Source: an uncultured Oscillospiraceae bacterium
GTDB lineage: Bacteria; Bacillota; Clostridia; Oscillospirales; Oscillospiraceae
DNA length: 9,862 nucleotides
Assembly (NCBI GenBank): GCA_900758315.1
Contig: CAAERF010000508.1
Location: 1 to 9,862 of the forward strand
Direction: 5' to 3'
The position numbers and the translations under genes were made by a program. Below the pieces are notes generated by a model. That model worked only from the letters and a program-made list of their open reading frames with translations, was not told the origin of the DNA and searched no databases. Positions 1 to 6,237 of this stretch are shown here, one piece after another. Position 1 is the first letter of the stretch. The number at the start of each line of letters is the position of its first letter.

Positions 1-366
1 CAGGAAGGCGAAGCACTTGGTCTCATCCCGGAGCAGCATGGCGCCCAGGTTGCCGTGGCCCAGGCCCACCTTCCGGTCCTCGGCCACCGAGCCGGGAATG
101 CAGAAGGCCTGCAGGCCAATGCCGATGGCTGCTGCGGCGTCTGCGGCAGTTTTTACGTTTTTCCGGATGGCGATTGCGGCGCCCATGGTGTAGGCCCAGC
201 AGGCGTTATCGAAGCAGATGGGCTGAATCTCCCGGACGATCTGGTAGGGATCGAAGCCCCGGTCGGTGCAGATGGTGCGGCAGGCCTCGATGGAGTCGAT
301 GCCGTATTCGGCCAAAACGCCGTTGATTTTCTCAATCCGTCTCTCGTAGCTTTCAAACAGTGCCAT
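1..366 (-). CDS. GGGtGRT protein, N-terminal part (runs off the left edge)
   Basis: 122 codons are visible, starting MALFESYERRIEKINGVL, with no stop before the window edge. This beginning matches what I know of the GGGtGRT family (usually about 330 aa), a protein of unknown function widespread in anaerobic Firmicutes and named for a motif that lies outside this window. The visible part has Cys residues (EACRTIC, QPICFDNACW) and a Gly/Ala-rich stretch near residues 60-85 (MGAAIAIRKN, AAAAIGIGLQ). The ATG is preceded by AAGGTGA, which overlaps the TAA stop of the NifU-like gene upstream; the two genes are 11 bp apart and so translated from one message. In this family the partner gene is commonly the NifU-like scaffold found here, suggesting an Fe-S related role, which is inference. 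Family assignment is by recall, not by search. Confidence 0.85.
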   Translation of the reverse strand, partial: MALFESYERRIEKINGVLAEYGIDSIEACRTICTDRGFDPYQIVREIQPICFDNACWAYTMGAAIAIRKNVKTAADAAAAIGIGLQAFCIPGSVAEDRKVGLGHGNLGAMLLRDETKCFAFL

Positions 367-377
367 TGTCGCTCACC

Positions 378-1070
378 TTATTCCTTTCTCGGGTCGATGT
401 ACTTTGCCGCCGCATCAAACTGGCCGTAGGTACCGGTGGCCTTTTCCATGGCCTCTGCCGGCGCCATACCGCCCTTGATCATGTCCATCATCTTGCCGAG
501 GTGGATGAATTCGTAGCCGATGATCTCCTGATCCTGGTTCAGGGCCAGACGGGTGACGTAGCCCTCGGCCAGCTCCAGGTAGCGGGGACCCTTCTCTTTC
601 GTGGCGAACATGGTGCCCACCTGGCTGCGCAGGCCCTTGCCCAGATCCTCCATGGAGGAGCCGATGGGCAGGCCGCCCTCGGAGAAAGCGGTCTGGGTGC
701 GGCCGTAGACGATCTGGAGGAACAGCTCCCGCATGGCGGTGTTGATGGCGTCGCAGACCAGGTCGGTGTTCAGGGCCTCCAGCAGCGTCTTGCCGATGAG
801 GATTTCCGAAGCCATGGCGGCGGAGTGGGTCATGCCGGAGCAGCCGATGGTCTCCACCAGCGCCTCCTCAATGACGCCGTCCTTCACGTTCAGGGTCAGC
901 TTGCAGGCGCCCTGCTGGGGTGCGCACCAGCCGATGCCGTGGGTCAGGCCGGAGATGTCCTTCAGTTCCTTCGCCTGAACCCATTTGCCCTCCTCCGGGA
1001 TGGGGGCCGGACCGTGGTAAGCGCCTTTGGCCACGGGACACATACTGGTTACTTCGGATGTATAAATCAT
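378..1070 (-). CDS. NifU-like iron-sulfur cluster assembly scaffold protein
   Basis: A 230-aa protein resembling the long NifU/IscU-like scaffolds that accompany GGGtGRT proteins. The scaffold core is visible as GIGWCAPQQGACKL (C49, C56) and TIGCSGMTHSAAMASEIL followed by GKTLLEAL (C77), which lines up with the GCG...ASSS...GKS region of IscU where a cluster-ligating Cys sits. C106 and C11 are other possible ligands. The C-terminal ~110 residues, ending KYIDPRKE, go beyond the usual IscU length (about 130 aa). Known role of the family: transient assembly and transfer of Fe-S clusters in the cytoplasm; the target here is unknown. I chose ATG at 1070: AAAGGAG lies 10 bases upstream, and the TTG two codons earlier sits only 4 bases from it. 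It is first gene of an operon with the GGGtGRT gene. Confidence 0.88.
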   Translation of the reverse strand: MIYTSEVTSMCPVAKGAYHGPAPIPEEGKWVQAKELKDISGLTHGIGWCAPQQGACKLTLNVKDGVIEEALVETIGCSGMTHSAAMASEILIGKTLLEALNTDLVCDAINTAMRELFLQIVYGRTQTAFSEGGLPIGSSMEDLGKGLRSQVGTMFATKEKGPRYLELAEGYVTRLALNQDQEIIGYEFIHLGKMMDMIKGGMAPAEAMEKATGTYGQFDAAAKYIDPRKE

Positions 1071-1159
1071 TTGCAAAACGCTCCTTTGCTGTCAAATTAA
1101 ACGATGAGTTTGCTTGCCCCGGGGAAGCGGGGTGGAAAACCTTGTTTTGCGATAGGAAC

Positions 1160-1188
1160 ATTTTACTATAGTGCGCTCAAAAAATCAA
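1160..1188 (-). promoter_or_regulatory. Sigma-A promoter of the NifU-like/GGGtGRT operon
   Basis: On the minus strand, -35 TTGATT (1183-1188), 17-bp spacer and -10 TAAAAT (1160-1165). The start point is expected near 1153, leaving a leader of about 80 nt. The leader contains a short GC-rich stem (CCCCG pairing with CGGGG around 1117-1132). No known riboswitch was recognised in it. Confidence 0.75.
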
Positions 1189-1238
1189 TCCGCAGACGCC
1201 ATGAAAAGAAAAGAGTTTACGAAAAGTGGTTGGAATAA

Positions 1239-1267
1239 GAAAAGCGCCTCGAACGGAGGCGCTTTTC
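1239..1267. terminator. Bidirectional terminator-like hairpin, 12-bp perfect stem
   Basis: GAAAAGCGCCTC (1239-1250) pairs perfectly with GAGGCGCTTTTC (1256-1267) around a 5-nt loop. The A/T ends of the stem give a short U-rich tail on either strand. No gene on the plus strand ends just upstream, so its job is unclear; on the minus strand it would insulate the NifU operon promoter from upstream transcription. Confidence 0.6.
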
Positions 1268-1355
1268 GTCTGCAGACAAACGATGGGAAGCCTGACAATC
1301 ATGAAAGGCCTCGCCAGAGTTCCGGCCTCTCTGAGGACGGAATCCAATGAAATTC

Positions 1356-1388
1356 GAAAAAAGTGACGACAGGTGCGTCACTTTTTTC
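1356..1388. terminator. Bidirectional intrinsic terminator, 13-bp perfect stem
   Basis: GAAAAAAGTGACG (1356-1368) pairs with CGTCACTTTTTTC (1376-1388), loop of 7 nt. The stem ends in six A-T pairs, giving a U run in both directions, the classic form of a bidirectional Rho-independent terminator. It could end minus-strand transcripts coming from the DUF1540 gene. Confidence 0.7.
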
Positions 1389-1498
1389 TCTTCTCAGCCC
1401 GCAAGTGCATTCCAGAAGGGAAGGCGCACAGCTGGGCTGCTAACTTCGAAAAAATGCCTGCATTTTTTCGAGAGGGTGTCGACAACGTCGATACCCTC

Positions 1499-1525
1499 AA
1501 GCGCCTCGGTTTGAGGCGCTTTTTT
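1499..1525 (+). terminator. Intrinsic terminator-like hairpin (plus orientation)
   Basis: AAGCGCCTC (1499-1507), loop GGTTT, GAGGCGCTT (1513-1521), then TTTT. It faces the 3' end of the minus-strand DUF1540 gene. The U run is only on the plus strand, where no gene is visible upstream. Confidence 0.6.
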
Positions 1526-1534
1526 GGGAGCTGG

Positions 1535-1708
1535 TCACTCCTGACGGCAGACGCAGAAGGAAGAGCACTGGGTGTAACCGCAGTTCTGCGGAGCGTCGGT
1601 ATCGCAGCAGCCCACATTGATGCTCTCACGGGTGCAGTAGTTGGCCTGTTCTGCGTGATAGTCGCAGGTCTTGACGTTGCACTTGATGTTGTGATTTACC
1701 TTGTCCAT
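1535..1708 (-). CDS. DUF1540 domain-containing small Cys-rich protein
   Basis: A 57-aa protein beginning MDKVNHNIKCNVKTCDYH and ending SSFCVCRQE. Nine cysteines (C10, C15, C25, C34, C35, C43, C48, C52, C54) and the pattern C-x4-C-x-Y-H, C-x4-I-x-V and T-x-C-x-S-F fit the DUF1540 family: very small, probably metal-binding, common in Clostridia, function unknown. The ATG at 1708 has AGGAGG 9 bases upstream; an ATG at 1713 is in another frame and stops at once. It lies 55 bp downstream of the gamma carbonic anhydrase gene on the same strand with no terminator between, so co-transcription is plausible. Cytoplasmic: no signal peptide or membrane segment is visible. Confidence 0.87.
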   Translation of the reverse strand: MDKVNHNIKCNVKTCDYHAEQANYCTRESINVGCCDTDAPQNCGYTQCSSFCVCRQE

Positions 1709-1763
1709 ATCATAGAGCCTCCTTTGCCATTGGCAGTACTAATATGGACCGATGGGCGCCCTT

Positions 1764-2285
1764 TTATTCTTCTCCGACGGGCTCCAGCTCGTTTTTGGCG
1801 GTGGCGATATATTCCTCCACGTCATAGACCATGTACTCCTGCTGTTCCGGAGAGACCTGCTTGACCACCTTGGCGGGCAGACCGACGGCCAGCGAGTTGG
1901 GCGGTACCTCCATGCTGCCGGAGACCACGGCACCGCCGCCGATGATGGCGCCGTCCCCGATTTTGCAGCCGGAGAGCAGGATGGCGCCCATGCCGATCAT
2001 GCAGTTATCCCCGACGGTGCAGGAGTGGACGATGGCGTTGTGGCCGATAATGACATTTTTGCCGATTTTGACGGGAGCGCCTGCGTCGCAGTGCACCACT
2101 GCGTTGTCCTGAATGTTGGTGCCGGCGCCCACCGTGATGGAGTCCAGGTCACCGCGGACCACCGCGCCGTACCAGACGTTGACGTCCTCCTCCATGGTTA
2201 CGTTGCCGATGATGGCGGCATTTTCCGCCACCCGCACGGAGGGGTGGAGCTGGGGGGCGTGATCGCCATATTTTTTGATTATCAT
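1764..2285 (-). CDS. Gamma carbonic anhydrase family protein
   Basis: 173 aa with the imperfect hexapeptide repeats of a left-handed beta-helix through most of its length (for example IIGNVTMEEDVNVW, VKIGKNVIIGHNAIV, CKIGDGAIIGGGAVV). The active-site set of the gamma class is present: R44 and D46 (VVRGD), Q59 and D60 (NIQDN), and the three zinc histidines H65, H82 and H87. The Cam-type acidic insertion is absent, so it belongs to the shorter CamH/YrdA-like group, whose members are trimers; only some have measurable CO2 hydration activity, and others may act as acyltransferases. The ATG at 2285 has GGGAG 9 bases upstream. It has its own promoter and probably leads a transcript that also carries the DUF1540 gene. 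Confidence 0.93.
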   Translation of the reverse strand: MIIKKYGDHAPQLHPSVRVAENAAIIGNVTMEEDVNVWYGAVVRGDLDSITVGAGTNIQDNAVVHCDAGAPVKIGKNVIIGHNAIVHSCTVGDNCMIGMGAILLSGCKIGDGAIIGGGAVVSGSMEVPPNSLAVGLPAKVVKQVSPEQQEYMVYDVEEYIATAKNELEPVGEE

Positions 2286-2321
2286 GGTTTCATTCTCCCT
2301 GTCTTTGTTTGATTTCTTCCC

Positions 2322-2350
2322 ATTATAGTCGGAAGACCGGTGCGGCGCAA
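2322..2350 (-). promoter_or_regulatory. Promoter of the gamma carbonic anhydrase gene
   Basis: On the minus strand: -10 TATAAT (2322-2327), 17-bp spacer, -35 TTGCGC (2345-2350). The -10 is perfect and the -35 keeps TTG only. It sits between the CmpB-like gene stop and the carbonic anhydrase start, so the two genes need not share a transcript. Confidence 0.65.
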
Positions 2351-2362
2351 GTGGGGAGCGGG

Positions 2363-2881
2363 CTAACGGTACCAGATCAGAACGCGGGTGTCATGGCTCT
2401 GCCGGAGCAGAATGGTGGTCAGGATAAAATCGATGGCAAAGAGCAGCAGCACCGGTACGGCCAGAAAAGCGGGAATGCGGGCCACTGCGGCGGCCACTGC
2501 CGGGTGGATATAGTAGACCAGGGCCAGTCCCAGCAGGCCCCAGATCAGCGAAAAAGCGGGGCAGACTCTGCCATGGAGATTGCCGGGCAGGTCGGAGTAG
2601 TTCCAGAAGGAGACGCCCCAGACCTTTTCGTAAAAGAGGCTCATCCCGTATTCCGCGCCGGTGGCGATGACAGCGGAGGCGAAAAAGAGCAGTACCGGAT
2701 GACCGGCAATGACCGGTGGGAGGGAGACAATCCCGGTGGCGCCGATTCCGTAAACCGGGCAGAGCGGGAGAAATAAAAGGCATTTGCGGTCCTGTTTGGC
2801 GGAATGGGTTGTCCGTGCGTAGAGCACCTCTGCGCAAAAGCCCAGAAAGCTGTAAAAGAGCAGATACCAAATCAAATTCAT
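2363..2881 (-). CDS. CmpB-like membrane protein (putative ABC-transporter type IV, PF06541)
   Basis: 172 aa with about five hydrophobic segments (roughly residues 4-20, 40-60, 63-80, 110-127 and 137-157). The family signature is clear: FYSFLGFCAEVLY at the N-terminus, LPLCPVYGIGA, then EKVWGVSFWNYSDLPGNLHG and VCPAFSLIWGLLG. Pfam calls the family a putative ABC-transporter permease, but no ATPase gene is adjacent and the real function is unknown. The reading frame stays open far upstream, across the antisense of pyrB. I chose ATG at 2881 because it begins just before the first membrane segment, as in relatives; its ribosome binding site (GGTGAT, about 4 bases away) is weak. It is divergent from pyrB; a TATAGT at 2940-2945 could be its -10, but no good -35 goes with it. 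Confidence 0.85.
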   Translation of the reverse strand: MNLIWYLLFYSFLGFCAEVLYARTTHSAKQDRKCLLFLPLCPVYGIGATGIVSLPPVIAGHPVLLFFASAVIATGAEYGMSLFYEKVWGVSFWNYSDLPGNLHGRVCPAFSLIWGLLGLALVYYIHPAVAAAVARIPAFLAVPVLLLFAIDFILTTILLRQSHDTRVLIWYR

Positions 2882-2957
2882 ATTATCACCAACATACAGT
2901 TTGGACCGTGCGTGAAAAAACATACAAAAAAAGAAAAAAACTATACAATTTGCCCGG

Positions 2958-2986
2958 TTGAGAAAAGAAAACTGCTGTGGTAAAAT
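2958..2986 (+). promoter_or_regulatory. Promoter of pyrB
   Basis: -35 TTGAGA (2958-2963), 17-bp spacer, -10 TAAAAT (2981-2986). The start point is expected near 2993, only about 20 nt before the GTG start codon, so there is no room for a PyrR-type attenuator leader. Confidence 0.75.
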
Positions 2987-3013
2987 AGATCGAATCGAAA
3001 GGGGGAAGGCAGC

Positions 3014-4081
3014 GTGAGTTTTCGGCATCTGATTGATTTTGGCGACCTGACGCGGGAAGAGTGGGAGGAGATCTATGGCCGGTGCCAGAAGATCATGGAC
3101 TGCCCCGAGGACTACATGGACGCCTGCCGGGGAAAAATCCAGGCCAATCTGTTTTTTGAGCCCTCCACCCGCACCAAGTTCTCCTTCCAGACCGCCATGC
3201 TGCGGCTGGGCGGCAGTGTGTTCGGCTTCGACGACCCCAACAGCTCCTCCACCGCAAAGGGAGAATCCCTGAAGGATACCATTAAAATGGTGTCCGCTTA
3301 CGCCGACGTCATCGTCATGCGCAACCCCAAGGAGGGCGCGGCCAAGGCGGCGTCTCTGTACTCGGAGGTGCCGGTGATCAACGCCGGAGACGGCGGCCAC
3401 ATGCATCCCACCCAGACCCTGGCCGATCTGACCACCATCCAGCGCTTTCGCGGCGGCATCGACGGGGTCTCCATCGGCATCTGCGGCGACCTGAAAAATG
3501 GCCGCACTGTCCACTCCCTGATCAAGGCCCTGGCTAAGTTCGAAAAAGTGCGGTTTTATCTGATCGCGCCCCGGGAGCTGGCGATTCCCGATTACATGCG
3601 GGCCTTTATGCAGGAGCACAACCTCTGGTTTACCGAGGTCACCGGCCTCGAGCCGGTCATTCCCCGGCTGGATGTGCTGTACATGACCCGGATCCAGCGG
3701 GAGCGCTTTATCGACCCTCTGGCCTACGAGCGGAACAAGGGCATCTATGTGCTCACCAGGCGCAAGCTGGACCGGGCGAAACCGGAGCTGATGGTGCTGC
3801 ACCCGCTGCCCCGGGTGGACGAGATCGCCCTGGATGTGGACGACGATCCGCGGGCCCTGTACTTTGAGCAGGCACGGTGCGGGATGTACGCCCGTATGGC
3901 CCTGCTGATGGACCTGGCCTGTCAGGAGCACCGCAGGCCGGAGCCGGTGGAAATCGGGCATGACCCGCTCTGCGACAACCCCAACTGCATCACCCAGACC
4001 GAGCGCTATCTGCCGCCGCTGGTGAAGCGGAACGGTGAGCAGCTGTGCTGTGCCTACTGTGACAGCGCGCTTCCGGTCTGA
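3014..4081 (+). CDS. pyrB: Aspartate carbamoyltransferase catalytic chain with C-terminal PyrI-like zinc ribbon
   Basis: 355 aa. Residues 1 to about 308 are a complete ATCase catalytic chain, which joins carbamoyl phosphate to L-aspartate in the second step of pyrimidine synthesis. Visible motifs: FFEPSTRTKFSF (48-59, carbamoyl-phosphate loop), KGESLKDT (82-89), MRNPKEGAA (102-110), HPTQTLADL (131-139), GDLKNGRTVHSL (158-169), MTRIQRERF (224-232) and HPLPRVDEI (263-271). E. coli PyrB ends at 311 aa, but here about 45 residues follow with C320-x4-C325 and C346-x2-C349, closely resembling the zinc domain of the regulatory chain PyrI (C-x4-C, C-x2-C). The PyrI nucleotide-binding domain is absent. 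The start is GTG at 3014, with AAAGGGGG 8 bases and GGAAGG 4 bases upstream; MSFRHLIDF fits the family. No other pyr gene is adjacent. Confidence 0.95.
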   Translation: MSFRHLIDFGDLTREEWEEIYGRCQKIMDCPEDYMDACRGKIQANLFFEPSTRTKFSFQTAMLRLGGSVFGFDDPNSSSTAKGESLKDTIKMVSAYADVIVMRNPKEGAAKAASLYSEVPVINAGDGGHMHPTQTLADLTTIQRFRGGIDGVSIGICGDLKNGRTVHSLIKALAKFEKVRFYLIAPRELAIPDYMRAFMQEHNLWFTEVTGLEPVIPRLDVLYMTRIQRERFIDPLAYERNKGIYVLTRRKLDRAKPELMVLHPLPRVDEIALDVDDDPRALYFEQARCGMYARMALLMDLACQEHRRPEPVEIGHDPLCDNPNCITQTERYLPPLVKRNGEQLCCAYCDSALPV

Positions 4082-4126
4082 AAAAAGGGAAGTTTGATAA
4101 ATTTTCCCTGGATTGCAAAAAAAGTG

Positions 4127-4155
4127 TTGACATGCAGATGGCAGCATGGTAGAAT
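4127..4155 (+). promoter_or_regulatory. Strong promoter of the tRNA operon
   Basis: Consensus -35 TTGACA (4127-4132), 17-bp spacer, -10 TAGAAT (4150-4155), with an A-rich run just upstream (4117-4123) that may act as an UP element. The start is expected about 15 bases before tRNA-Gly. There is no convincing terminator between pyrB and this promoter: GGGAA/TTCCC at 4087-4108 is short and lacks a U run. Confidence 0.85.
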
Positions 4156-4177
4156 ATACGGGCTGGCAATCGAGAGT

Positions 4178-4251
4178 GCGGGTGTAGTTCAATGGTAGAA
4201 TCCCAGCCTTCCAAGCTGGCTACGTGGGTTCGATTCCCATCACCCGCTCCA
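4178..4251 (+). tRNA. tRNA-Gly (anticodon TCC)
   Basis: Acceptor GCGGGTG pairs with CACCCGC; the anticodon stem CCAGC/GCTGG encloses loop CTTCCAA, giving anticodon TCC. The T-arm contains GTTCGATT. The 3' CCA is encoded. First of five tRNA genes. Confidence 0.97.
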
Positions 4252-4254
4252 CAT

Positions 4255-4331
<77 letters not shown>

Positions 4332-4409
4332 TCCTTTCCTGAGAAAGGTCTGCGGGGTAAGGGTTCGGTTGCACAGGTTCTTTCTGCAATCTTCGATTGC
4401 TGTCATTGT

Positions 4410-4487
<78 letters not shown>

Positions 4488-4562
4488 CTTTATACACCAG
4501 AACATCAACGGTCAGGGCAGAAAGGTTTTCCGGCCTGACCATTGTGTTTTCGTGTGCCTTGA

Positions 4563-4637
4563 TGGGATGTCGCCAAGGGGTAAGGCAAAGGACTTTGACT
4601 CCTTTATCCGTGGGTTCGAATCCCGCCATCCCAGCCA
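4563..4637 (+). tRNA. tRNA-Gln (anticodon TTG)
   Basis: Acceptor TGGGATG pairs with CATCCCA, with G73 and an encoded CCA. The anticodon stem AAGGA/TCCTT encloses CTTTGAC, anticodon TTG. The spacer before it contains a 7-bp hairpin, GGTCAGG/CCTGACC (4510-4540), followed by a weak T-rich stretch; it could attenuate transcription or guide processing. Confidence 0.96.
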
Positions 4638-4686
4638 GATCTTTACCGGGATGTTCCGTTTCTTCATACAACGAAATACAATATAT

Positions 4687-4762
4687 GACCCAGTAGCTCA
4701 GCCGGCAGAGCACCTGCCTTTTAAGCAGGGTGTCCGGAGTTCGAATCTCCGCTGGGTCACCA
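4687..4762 (+). tRNA. tRNA-Lys (anticodon TTT)
   Basis: Acceptor GACCCAG pairs with CTGGGTC, A73 and encoded CCA follow. The anticodon stem CCTGC/GCAGG encloses CTTTTAA, anticodon TTT. Last tRNA of the array; its CCA end touches the terminator stem. Confidence 0.97.
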
Positions 4763-4799
4763 CAAAGAAGGACACGACTTTGGTCGTGTCCTTCTTTGT
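4762..4799 (+). terminator. Terminator of the tRNA operon, 17-bp perfect stem
   Basis: The arm at 4762-4778 (ACAAAGAAGGACACGAC) pairs perfectly with 4783-4799 around a 4-nt loop, TTTG. The distal arm ends CTTCTTTGTTAATT, moderately U-rich. It separates the tRNA operon from the HTH-ATPase-CYTH operon, which has its own promoter. Confidence 0.85.
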
Positions 4800-4865
4800 T
4801 AATTCCGGTTGTTTTCAAACGATAATGGCCGGATAAAGTTCTACCGCTTTTCGATAGTAGTGCTG

Positions 4866-4894
4866 TTGAAATGCCCAAATAGGATTGTTATAAT
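4866..4894 (+). promoter_or_regulatory. Promoter of the HTH-ATPase-CYTH operon
   Basis: -35 TTGAAA (4866-4871), 17-bp spacer, perfect -10 TATAAT (4889-4894). The start is expected near 4901, so the leader is only about 15 nt and begins with the ribosome binding site GGAGG (4904-4908). This rules out the in-frame ATG at 4893, which lies inside the -10. Confidence 0.85.
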
Positions 4895-4916
4895 GCGAAT
4901 TACGGAGGGAGAGCGG

Positions 4917-6224
4917 ATGAATGATTATAAATTTGGCAACTACATATTGGAGCTGCGAAGGAAAAGCGGATTGTCCCAGTCGGAATTAGCTGATCGAATT
5001 GGTGTTACCAATAAAGCGGTATCCAAGTGGGAGACGGGAAAATCCAAGCCGACTACCGATACTCTCAGAAAGCTGGCGGTCATCTTTCATGTGCCGATTG
5101 AACAGCTGCTCAGCCTGAAGGATAAGGAGAGAAAGATGAAGGTTTCGAAAATTGTGATTACCGGCGGTCCATGCGCGGGCAAGACCACGGCGATGAGCTG
5201 GATCCAGAATGCGTTTACGCAGAAGGGGTATGCGGTTCTCTTTGTCCCCGAAACGGCGACGGAGCTGATTACCGGCGGCGTTGCGCCCTGGACCTGTGGC
5301 AGCAACGTCGAATACCAGCAGTGCCAGCTGAAGTTGCAGATGGAAAAGGAGAATATTTTTGAGCAGGCGGCCCGCACCATGAAATCGGACAAGATCCTGA
5401 TTGTGTGTGACCGGGGTGCCCTGGACAACAGAGCCTATATGGATGCGGTGGAATTTGCCGCGGCGTTGGATTTTGTGGGGGCCAGCGAGGTGAAGCTGCG
5501 TGACAGCTACGATGCTGTGTTCCACCTGGTGACGGCGGCCAAAGGCGCGGAAGGCTTTTATACGACGGCCAACAATGCGGCGAGAACAGAAACGGTGGAA
5601 GAGGCGGCCGCACTGGACGACAAGCTGATCGCCGCGTGGACAGGACATCCACACCTGCGTGTGATAGACAATGCGACGGACTTTGAGGCCAAAATGAGGC
5701 GGCTGATCGCGGAAATCTCCTCTTTCCTCGGAGAGCCAGAACCCTTTGAAATTGAGCGCAAATTCCTGATTGCGTATCCGGATATCAAGTGGCTGGAGTC
5801 GATTCCGAACTGTCAGAGAATCGAGATGATTCAAACCTACTTAAAATCCGCCAATGACGATGAAGTGCGTGTCCGTCAGCGCGGTATAGATGGCAGTTAT
5901 ATCTATTTCCTGACGACAAAGCGGAAGGTCAGCGAGCGAAAGCGGGTTGAGATCGAACGCCGCCTGTCCAAAGAGGAATATCTGCGCCTGCTCATGGACG
6001 CGGATACCAGCAGACGGCAGATCCGCAAAACCCGCTATTGCCTGACCTATCAGAATCAGTATTTTGAGATTGATGTGTATCCCTTCTGGAAGGACCAGGC
6101 GATCGCGGAAATTGAACTGAGCGACGAGGAGATGGAGGTGCGGTTTCCGGAGCAGATCAGAGTCATCAAAGAGGTTACGGATGACGCGTCCTATAAAAAT
6201 GCGTCGCTTGCAAAGATAGATTGA
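4917..6224 (+). CDS. Fusion of XRE-type HTH, P-loop ATPase (AAA_28-like) and CYTH/triphosphate tunnel domain
   Basis: 435 aa in three parts. Residues 5-65: a Cro/C1-type helix-turn-helix (LSQSELADRIGVTNKAVSKWETG is the recognition core region, 19-41). Residues 76-270: a P-loop NTPase with Walker A GGPCAGKT (83-90) and a Walker-B-like ILIVCDRGALD (160-170, D165), NadR/AAA_28-like in character. Residues 277-435: a CYTH domain with the E-x-E-x-K signature (E278, E280, K282), R318/R320, K335, EIER (345-348), EIDVY (384-388) and AEIEL (397-401), the charged residues that line the metal- and triphosphate-binding tunnel. CYTH enzymes typically cleave inorganic or organic triphosphates. This suggests a nucleotide- or triphosphate-responsive regulator, which is inference. 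Start: ATG 4917, with GGAGG 8 bases upstream. A GAGGAGGAG site and 13 bp link it to the next gene. Confidence 0.88.
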   Translation: MNDYKFGNYILELRRKSGLSQSELADRIGVTNKAVSKWETGKSKPTTDTLRKLAVIFHVPIEQLLSLKDKERKMKVSKIVITGGPCAGKTTAMSWIQNAFTQKGYAVLFVPETATELITGGVAPWTCGSNVEYQQCQLKLQMEKENIFEQAARTMKSDKILIVCDRGALDNRAYMDAVEFAAALDFVGASEVKLRDSYDAVFHLVTAAKGAEGFYTTANNAARTETVEEAAALDDKLIAAWTGHPHLRVIDNATDFEAKMRRLIAEISSFLGEPEPFEIERKFLIAYPDIKWLESIPNCQRIEMIQTYLKSANDDEVRVRQRGIDGSYIYFLTTKRKVSERKRVEIERRLSKEEYLRLLMDADTSRRQIRKTRYCLTYQNQYFEIDVYPFWKDQAIAEIELSDEEMEVRFPEQIRVIKEVTDDASYKNASLAKID

Positions 6225-6237
6225 GGAGGAGAAAACC

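Larger units (their letters stand above)
1239..1525. repeat. Cluster of palindromes in a gene-free stretch (1200-1530)
   Basis: About 290 bp hold at least seven separate inverted repeats in tandem: 1239-1267, 1322-1340 (CCG-CCTC/GAGG-CGG with one mismatch), 1356-1388, 1395-1439 (three stacked helices: CAGCCC/GGGCTG, GTGC/GCAC, TTCC/GGAA), 1446-1471 (TCGAAAAAATG/CATTTTTTCGA, loop 4), 1472-1498 (GAGGGTGTCGA/TCGATACCCTC, one G-T pair) and 1499-1521. The first and last share the same 9-base arm, AAGCGCCTC, so the cluster is bounded by related hairpins. I see no convincing ORF with a ribosome binding site. It may be an intergenic palindromic repeat element or a structured RNA. Confidence 0.6.

Noticed and set aside
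360..1100. A 246-aa plus-strand reading frame opposite the NifU-like gene
   Set aside because: The minus-strand protein is recognisable along its whole length and has promoter and ribosome binding site; the plus frame has neither.
1201..1350. A plus-strand ORF of about 49 codons starting MKRKEFTK
   Set aside because: No ribosome binding site, and it reads straight through the 12-bp hairpin at 1239-1267.
1239..1525. CRISPR array
   Set aside because: The hairpins differ from one another and there are no equal repeats with regular spacers.
1752..2312. A 186-aa plus-strand frame rich in Asp, Gly and Val opposite the carbonic anhydrase
   Set aside because: Its composition mirrors the hexapeptide repeats read backwards; the minus-strand enzyme has all active-site residues.
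2882..4192. A minus-strand reading frame that extends the CmpB-like protein to about 609 aa
   Set aside because: The extra 436 residues are antisense to pyrB, lack family resemblance and include a low-complexity Phe run; the homologous part starts at 2881.
4893..4916. ATG at 4893 as start of the HTH-ATPase-CYTH protein (adding MRITEGER)
   Set aside because: It overlaps the -10 box at 4889-4894 and lies before the predicted transcript start; ATG 4917 has the well-placed GGAGG.
4986..5834. A 282-aa minus-strand frame opposite the HTH-ATPase-CYTH gene
   Set aside because: No family resemblance; the plus-strand protein has three recognisable domains, promoter and ribosome binding site.
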